Assembly: GCF_002434505.1 (NCBI RefSeq)
Contig: NZ_DJKE01000009.1
Coordinates: 1-32,873, forward strand
From: Brevundimonas sp. UBA6550
GTDB lineage: Bacteria > Pseudomonadota > Alphaproteobacteria > Caulobacterales > Caulobacteraceae
Reading direction: 5' to 3'
Length of the DNA: 32,873 nt
Part shown: positions 28,956 through 32,873 of the stretch, in pieces
Layout: the number at the start of each line of letters is the position of its first letter
Position numbering within the stretch: position 1 is the first letter of the stretch
Program-made: the position numbers and the translations under genes
The notes under the pieces: generated by a model
What the model was told of the DNA's origin: nothing
The model's input: the letters and a program-made list of their open reading frames with translations, nothing else
Database searches by the model: none

Positions 28956-29276
28956 ATGAAGAGAATCGAGTTCTGCGTCGTCCTGGCGGGACTGGCGCTA
29001 ATGTCGGGGTGCGCGACGCCGCCCGGCGCCGCCGTGTCGAACGCTCACTTGTCGGCGGATAACTTTGCGCCGACCGAACAGGACGGATCGGTCGTTCTGG
29101 AATGCATTCTATCGACAACTGCAAATCTGACGGAGTGTCAGGTCGTGTCCGAAACCCCCGCAGGGCAAGGGCTGGGACAGGCCGCGCTGGATATGGCGAA
29201 GAGCGCGAAAATGAGGCCCGGCGGCGCCGCCGGTCAGAGGGTCCGCTTCACTACTCGATTTCGGCTGGCCGATTAA
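28956..29276 (+). CDS. Lipoprotein with a TonB C-terminal-like domain
   Basis: A 106-residue lipoprotein. The signal MKRIEFCVVLAGLALMSGC has lipidation Cys19. Residues about 43-104 match the TonB C-terminal pattern: GSVVLECILSTTANLTECQ, then VVSETPAGQGLGQAAL, AKSAKMRPGG and VRFTTRFRL. In TonB this domain grips the TonB box of outer-membrane transporters, but here it has no membrane helix or Pro-rich arm and is lipid-anchored instead. It is divergent from a pair of genes that encode exactly a membrane helix plus Pro-rich region, which invites a functional link. ATG 28956 is preceded by GAGGGGCGGG. Upstream frames lack a signal. The two cysteines (50 and 61) could pair. Confidence 0.85.
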   Translation: MKRIEFCVVLAGLALMSGCATPPGAAVSNAHLSADNFAPTEQDGSVVLECILSTTANLTECQVVSETPAGQGLGQAALDMAKSAKMRPGGAAGQRVRFTTRFRLAD

Positions 29277-29384
29277 GGGTCGGTTGACCTGACGCCCTAT
29301 CCCGCGTAGAAGCCGCCCACTTTCGAGGCGTGGCCGGTTCGCCGGTCGCCGAGAACGTGACAATCGAACGGACGGGCTGTGCCC

Positions 29385-29425
29385 GCCGGAACGCCCAAAG
29401 CGCGCGTTCCGGCCCTTTGTGTTTT
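29385..29425 (+). terminator. Possible terminator or leader hairpin upstream of rpsL
   Basis: GCCGGAACGC (29385-29394) pairs perfectly with GCGTTCCGGC (29404-29413), followed by the T-rich CCTTTGTGTTTTGTG. It may stop transcripts from the TonB-domain gene or attenuate the str operon. Confidence 0.5.
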
Positions 29426-29431
29426 GTGTTT

Positions 29432-29453
29432 CCGGTTCGCCGGAGCGAACCGG
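29432..29453 (+). promoter_or_regulatory. rpsL leader hairpin
   Basis: CCGGTTCGC (29432-29440) and GCGAACCGG (29445-29453) form a perfect 9-bp stem with a CGGA loop, 131 bp before rpsL. No T-run follows, so a leader structure is more likely than a terminator. Confidence 0.45.
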
Positions 29454-29584
29454 GGGTGTTTGGGTGGTCACGCCCTCAGTCTCGATGACACCCGGGCGAG
29501 GGGATGGTCCCCCGTTCACAAGAAGGCGAGAGGCGCTTCGGTCGAAAGACACACGCCTCCATCAGAAGTCGAGACGAGTTTCGA

Positions 29585-29959
29585 ATGCCTACGATCAACC
29601 AGCTGATCCGCAAGCCGCGCAAGCCCAAGCCCACCCGCAACAAGGTGCCGGCTCTGGAGGGTTCGCCCCAGCGTCGCGGCGTCTGCACCCGCGTTTACAC
29701 CACGACCCCGAAGAAGCCGAACTCGGCTCTGCGTAAGGTCGCCAAGGTCCGTCTGGCCAAAAACGGCTACGAAGCCGTTTGCTACATCCCCGGCGAAGGC
29801 CACAACCTGCAGGAACACTCGGTCGTTCTGATCCGCGGCGGCCGCGTGAAGGACTTGCCCGGCGTTCGCTACCACATCCTGCGCGGCGTTCTGGATACCC
29901 AAGGCGTCAAGGACCGCAAGCAGCGTCGTTCGCACTACGGCGCCAAGCGTCCGAAGTAA
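29585..29959 (+). CDS. rpsL: 30S ribosomal protein S12
   Basis: A 124-residue S12. It lines the decoding centre and contacts EF-G and EF-Tu. Conserved segments are [55 protein letters not shown] and [11 protein letters not shown]. The lysines at which E. coli streptomycin-resistance changes occur (TTPKKPNS and GGRVKDLPG) are both wild type. MPTINQL is the family start; a 27-codon in-frame extension has no homology and is rejected. The ribosome site is weak. First gene of the str operon (rpsL, rpsG, fusA, tuf). Confidence 0.98.
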   Translation: MPTINQLIRKPRKPKPTRNKVPALEGSPQRRGVCTRVYTTTPKKPNSALRKVAKVRLAKNGYEAVCYIPGEGHNLQEHSVVLIRGGRVKDLPGVRYHILRGVLDTQGVKDRKQRRSHYGAKRPK

Positions 29960-30040
29960 GCCATTCGCTTCCGGGCCGTCGCGCCCGGACGCCTTTTCGA
30001 GATCTTCCCGGCGCAGGCCGGGCACTGCAAGGAATAACCC

Positions 30041-30514
30041 ATGTCGCGTCGTCACCGCGCCCAGAAGCGTGAAGTTCTGCCGGATCCCAAGTTCGGGGAC
30101 CTGATCGTCACCAAGTTCATGAACTACGTCATGTACGAAGGTAAGAAGGCCGTCGCCGAAAACATCGTGTACGGCGCCTTCGACATCCTGGCCGACAAGA
30201 AGAAGGACCAGGAGCCGGTCGCCACCTTCCACGCCGCCCTGGACAACGTCGCCCCGTCGGTCGAAGTCCGCTCGCGTCGCGTCGGCGGCGCCACCTATCA
30301 GGTGCCCGTCGAAGTCCGCCCGGACCGCCGCCGCGCCCTGGCCATCCGCTGGCTGGTCAACGCCGCGCGCAAGCGTGGCGAGAACACCATGACGGAAAAG
30401 CTGGCGGCCGAACTGCTGGACGCCTCCAACAACCGCGGCACCGCGGTCAAGAAGCGCGAAGACACCCACAAGATGGCCGAAGCCAACCGCGCCTTCAGCC
30501 ACTATCGCTGGTAA
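30041..30514 (+). CDS. rpsG: 30S ribosomal protein S7
   Basis: A 157-residue S7. It is the assembly initiator of the small-subunit head, binding the 3' domain of 16S rRNA and lying at the E site. [20 protein letters not shown], the IVYGAFDIL helix, [20 protein letters not shown] and the C-terminal helix with [14 protein letters not shown] are typical. In E. coli S7 also represses its operon through the rpsL-rpsG gap; the 81-bp gap here shows no matching structure. AAGGAAT precedes ATG 30041. Confidence 0.98.
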   Translation: MSRRHRAQKREVLPDPKFGDLIVTKFMNYVMYEGKKAVAENIVYGAFDILADKKKDQEPVATFHAALDNVAPSVEVRSRRVGGATYQVPVEVRPDRRRALAIRWLVNAARKRGENTMTEKLAAELLDASNNRGTAVKKREDTHKMAEANRAFSHYRW

Positions 30515-30558
30515 GCGTCTTAAAAGCGCCAACTGCGGTGACTATCTGAGACTATCCG

Positions 30559-30589
30559 GCGCGGGCGGTTTGAGCTAAATCGCCCGCGC
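30559..30589 (+). promoter_or_regulatory. Hairpin between rpsG and fusA
   Basis: A stem of 12 bp with one G-U pair (30559-30570 with 30578-30589, core GCGCGGGCG/CGCCCGCGC) around a 7-nt loop. The following bases TCGCTT are not a proper T-run, so this is more likely an mRNA processing, stability or attenuation element in the 150-bp gap than a full terminator. Confidence 0.5.
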
Positions 30590-30664
30590 TCGCTTATCCG
30601 CCGCATCGACGATCATCCCCGAGGGCGCGCTTCGCGTCCTGCACTACTTCCAAGGCACGTTTTC

Positions 30665-32743
30665 ATGGCTCGTACGCACAAGCTCGAGGACTACCGCAAC
30701 TTCGGCATCATGGCCCACATCGACGCGGGCAAGACGACGACGACCGAGCGGATCCTGTATTACACCGGCAAATCCCACAAGATCGGCGAAGTCCACGACG
30801 GCGCCGCGACCATGGACTGGATGGACCAGGAGCAGGAACGCGGCATCACCATCACCTCGGCCGCGACGACCGCCTTCTGGCAGAACAAGCGCCTGAACAT
30901 CATCGACACCCCCGGCCACGTGGACTTCACCATCGAAGTCGAGCGCAGCCTGCGCGTCCTGGACGGCGCCGTGACGGTGCTGGACGGCAACGCCGGCGTC
31001 GAGCCGCAGACCGAAACCGTCTGGCGCCAGGCCGACAAATATTCGGTGCCGCGCATCGTCTTCGTCAACAAGATGGACAAGATCGGCGCCGACTTCGACA
31101 AGTCGGTTGAATCGATCCGCGACCGCCTGGGCGCCAAGGCCGTGCCGATCCAATTCCCCATCGGCTCCGAAAGCTCGCTGAAGGGCCTGGTCGATCTGGT
31201 TCGCATGAAGGCCGTGGTCTGGGACAACGACGGCCTGGGCGCGTCCTACCATGACGAAGAAATTCCCGCCGACCTGGTCGACAAGGCCAATGAAGCCCGC
31301 CAGTACCTGATCGACAACGCCGTCGAGCTGGACGACGAGGCGATGGAAGCCTACCTCGAAGGCAACGAGCCCGACGAAGCCACCATCAAGAAGTGCATCC
31401 GCAAGGCCGTGCTGACCGGCGCCTTCTATCCGATCCTGTGCGGCTCGGCCTTCAAGAACAAGGGCGTGCAGACGCTGCTGGACGCCGTGGTCGACTATCT
31501 GCCGTCGCCGCTGGACATCCCCGCGACGCCGGGCATCGACTTCAAGACCGAAGAGCCCGTCACCCGCAAGGCGTCGGACGACGAGCCCCTGTCGGTTCTC
31601 GCCTTCAAGATCATGGACGACCCCTTCGTCGGCTCGCTGACCTTCTGCCGCCTGTATTCGGGCAAGATGGAAACGGGCATGAGCCTGCTGAACTCCAGCC
31701 GCGACAAGAAAGAGCGCGTCGGCCGGATGCTGCAGATGCACTCCAACAACCGCGAAGACGTCAAGGAAGCCTACGCCGGCGACATCGTCGCCCTGGCCGG
31801 CCTGAAGGAAACCCGCACCGGGGACACCCTGTGCGATCCGCTGAAGTCGCCCGTCATCCTGGAGAAGATGGAGTTCCCGGCCCCGGTCATCGAGATCTCG
31901 GTCGAGCCCAAGACCAAGGCCGACCAGGAGAAGCTGGGCGTCGCCCTGGCCAAGCTGGCGTCGGAAGACCCGTCCTTCACCGTCTCGACCGACCACGAGT
32001 CGGGCCAGACCATCCTGAAGGGCATGGGCGAGCTTCACCTGGACATCAAGATCGACATCCTGAAGCGCACCTACAAGGTCGAGGCCACCATCGGCGCGCC
32101 GCAGGTCGCCTATCGTGAATCGCTGGGCCGCAAGGTCGACATCGACTACACCCACAAGAAGCAGACCGGCGGTACGGGCCAGTTCGCCCGCGTCATGATC
32201 ACCTTCGAACCCGGCGAGCCGGGCTCGGGCTTCGTGTTCGAGAACTCGATCGTCGGCGGCGCGGTGCCCAAGGAATACATCCCCGGCGTCGAAAAGGGCC
32301 TGAACTCGGCCAAGGACAATGGCCTGCTGGCCGGCTTCCCGCTGATCGACTTCAAGGCGACGCTGACGGACGGCAAGTTCCACGACGTCGACTCCAGCGT
32401 GCTGGCGTTCGAAATCGCGTCGCGCGCCGCCTTCCGCGAACTGAAGGAGAAGGGTGCGCCCAAGCTGCTCGAGCCGATCATGGCGGTGGAAGTCGTGACC
32501 CCCGAGGAATACCTCGGCTCGGTCATCGGCGACCTGAACGGCCGTCGCGGCATGATCCAGGGTCAGGACATGCGCGGCAACGCCACCGTCGTGAACGCCT
32601 TCGTGCCGCTGGCCAACATGTTCGGCTATGTGAACACGCTGCGCGGCATGTCGCAGGGCCGCGCCCAGTTCACCATGCAATACGACCACTACGAGCCGGT
32701 GCCGCAACACGTCGCCGACGAAGTGATCAAGAAGTACGCCTAA
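30665..32743 (+). CDS. fusA: Elongation factor G
   Basis: A 692-residue translational GTPase that drives translocation and, with RRF, ribosome recycling. The G domain motifs are G1 [15 protein letters not shown] (about residues 18-32), switch [14 protein letters not shown]3 DTPGHVDFT and G4 NKMDK. Domain III has [16 protein letters not shown], domain IV has the tip region [13 protein letters not shown], and domain V ends in the [16 protein letters not shown] block. Length is normal. AAGGCACG precedes ATG 30665. The 150-bp gap before it contains a hairpin; a weak hairpin follows, then tuf. Confidence 0.99.
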   Translation: MARTHKLEDYRNFGIMAHIDAGKTTTTERILYYTGKSHKIGEVHDGAATMDWMDQEQERGITITSAATTAFWQNKRLNIIDTPGHVDFTIEVERSLRVLDGAVTVLDGNAGVEPQTETVWRQADKYSVPRIVFVNKMDKIGADFDKSVESIRDRLGAKAVPIQFPIGSESSLKGLVDLVRMKAVVWDNDGLGASYHDEEIPADLVDKANEARQYLIDNAVELDDEAMEAYLEGNEPDEATIKKCIRKAVLTGAFYPILCGSAFKNKGVQTLLDAVVDYLPSPLDIPATPGIDFKTEEPVTRKASDDEPLSVLAFKIMDDPFVGSLTFCRLYSGKMETGMSLLNSSRDKKERVGRMLQMHSNNREDVKEAYAGDIVALAGLKETRTGDTLCDPLKSPVILEKMEFPAPVIEISVEPKTKADQEKLGVALAKLASEDPSFTVSTDHESGQTILKGMGELHLDIKIDILKRTYKVEATIGAPQVAYRESLGRKVDIDYTHKKQTGGTGQFARVMITFEPGEPGSGFVFENSIVGGAVPKEYIPGVEKGLNSAKDNGLLAGFPLIDFKATLTDGKFHDVDSSVLAFEIASRAAFRELKEKGAPKLLEPIMAVEVVTPEEYLGSVIGDLNGRRGMIQGQDMRGNATVVNAFVPLANMFGYVNTLRGMSQGRAQFTMQYDHYEPVPQHVADEVIKKYA

Positions 32744-32798
32744 GCTTTCCCTTTTCGGAAAGCGGACCTATATGCGCCCGGACCGTAAGGACCGGGCG
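32744..32798 (+). promoter_or_regulatory. Two hairpins in the fusA-tuf gap
   Basis: GCTTTCC/GGAAAGC (32744-32750 with 32757-32763) starts right after the fusA stop. CGCCCGG/CCGGGCG (32775-32781 with 32792-32798) encloses an A-A mismatch, two further pairs and a GTAA loop. Neither has a T-run. They may limit read-through or stabilise the ends of processed fusA and tuf mRNAs. Confidence 0.45.
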
Positions 32799-32852
32799 TC
32801 CTTAACCCCCAAACTGCAGGAACCCCGGTTCGGGGACCTTAGGAGCTAGAGA

Positions 32853-32873
32853 ATGGCCAAGGAAAAGTTCGAA
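32853..32873 (+). CDS. tuf: Elongation factor Tu, first seven codons (cut by window end)
   Basis: The frame begins MAKEKFE, the usual alphaproteobacterial EF-Tu start, with AGGAG (32841-32845) at good spacing. EF-Tu brings aminoacyl-tRNA to the ribosome. Its position directly after fusA completes the str operon order. Only seven codons are visible, so the call rests on the start sequence and the context. Confidence 0.93.

Larger units (their letters stand above)
29277..29584. other. Gene-free stretch upstream of rpsL
   Basis: It holds the str-operon promoter region and leader. The hairpins are at 29385-29413 and 29432-29453. No gene and no confident promoter can be assigned. Confidence 0.6.

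Noticed and set aside
29504..29584. 27-codon extension of S12
   Set aside because: No similarity. MPTINQL at 29585 is the conserved family start.
29585..29959. Possible streptomycin-resistance substitutions in S12
   Set aside because: Both relevant lysines are wild type.

Overview
The window is GC-rich and gene-dense. It looks like chromosome from an alphaproteobacterium of the Caulobacterales, most likely Brevundimonas or a close relative. That assignment is inference. It rests on the high GC content, the L11/L1/L10/L12/RpoBC/S12/S7/EF-G protein sequences, paired intergenic palindromes of types common in this order, a CtrA-like box and GANTC sites inside one repeat. I could not run a search to confirm the genus.

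Layout. 1-2049 holds a terminator from an upstream gene, a dyad repeat, a 7-bp tandem repeat, a tiny lipoprotein gene and a CNNM/CBS (HlyC/CorC-type) membrane protein. 2050-4654 is the core expression block tRNA-Trp, secE, nusG, terminator, rplK, rplA, terminator. 4660-8842 is an accessory block: a divergent NAD(P)H-binding protein/HxlR regulator pair, an AI-2E family transporter, a NUDIX hydrolase, a DUF2059 protein and a glutathione S-transferase. 9160-10184 is rplJ-rplL with a structured leader and a terminator. 10269-18284 is a second accessory block lying between rplL and rpoB: a PHB-depolymerase-like esterase, a DJ-1/PfpI protein, two tandem M61 peptidases, an HTH protein, an FKBP lipoprotein and a DUF559 endonuclease-like gene. 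18643-27142 is rpoB-rpoC. 27206-29276 carries a tiny membrane protein, a translationally coupled pair of membrane/proline-rich paralogs and a divergent TonB-C-domain lipoprotein. 29585 to the end is the str operon rpsL, rpsG, fusA and the first seven codons of tuf.

How it works together. The core genes build the ribosomal stalk (L11, L10, L12, L1), the head of the small subunit (S7, S12), RNA polymerase, the NusG link between them, the SecE translocon subunit and elongation factors. Accessory genes and repeats sit in the joints between core transcription units. Most core units close with a strong intrinsic terminator, and four of these plus the one at 56-92 are capped by a GNRA tetraloop.

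Most unusual signals. (1) A 500-bp unit at 17868-18367 in which a DUF559 (Vsr-like nuclease fold) gene is bounded by inverted palindromic arms; related gene-less or solo arms occur at 14098-14242 and 11996-12024, and the left arm supplies the gene's Shine-Dalgarno. (2) A TonB-like locus with its parts on separate proteins (27342-29276). (3) A perfect 18-bp inverted repeat between rpoB and rpoC with a GANTC site in each arm. (4) Two inverted copies of a roughly 107-bp repeat bracketing the first transcription units. (5) A nested dyad element at 16342-16537.
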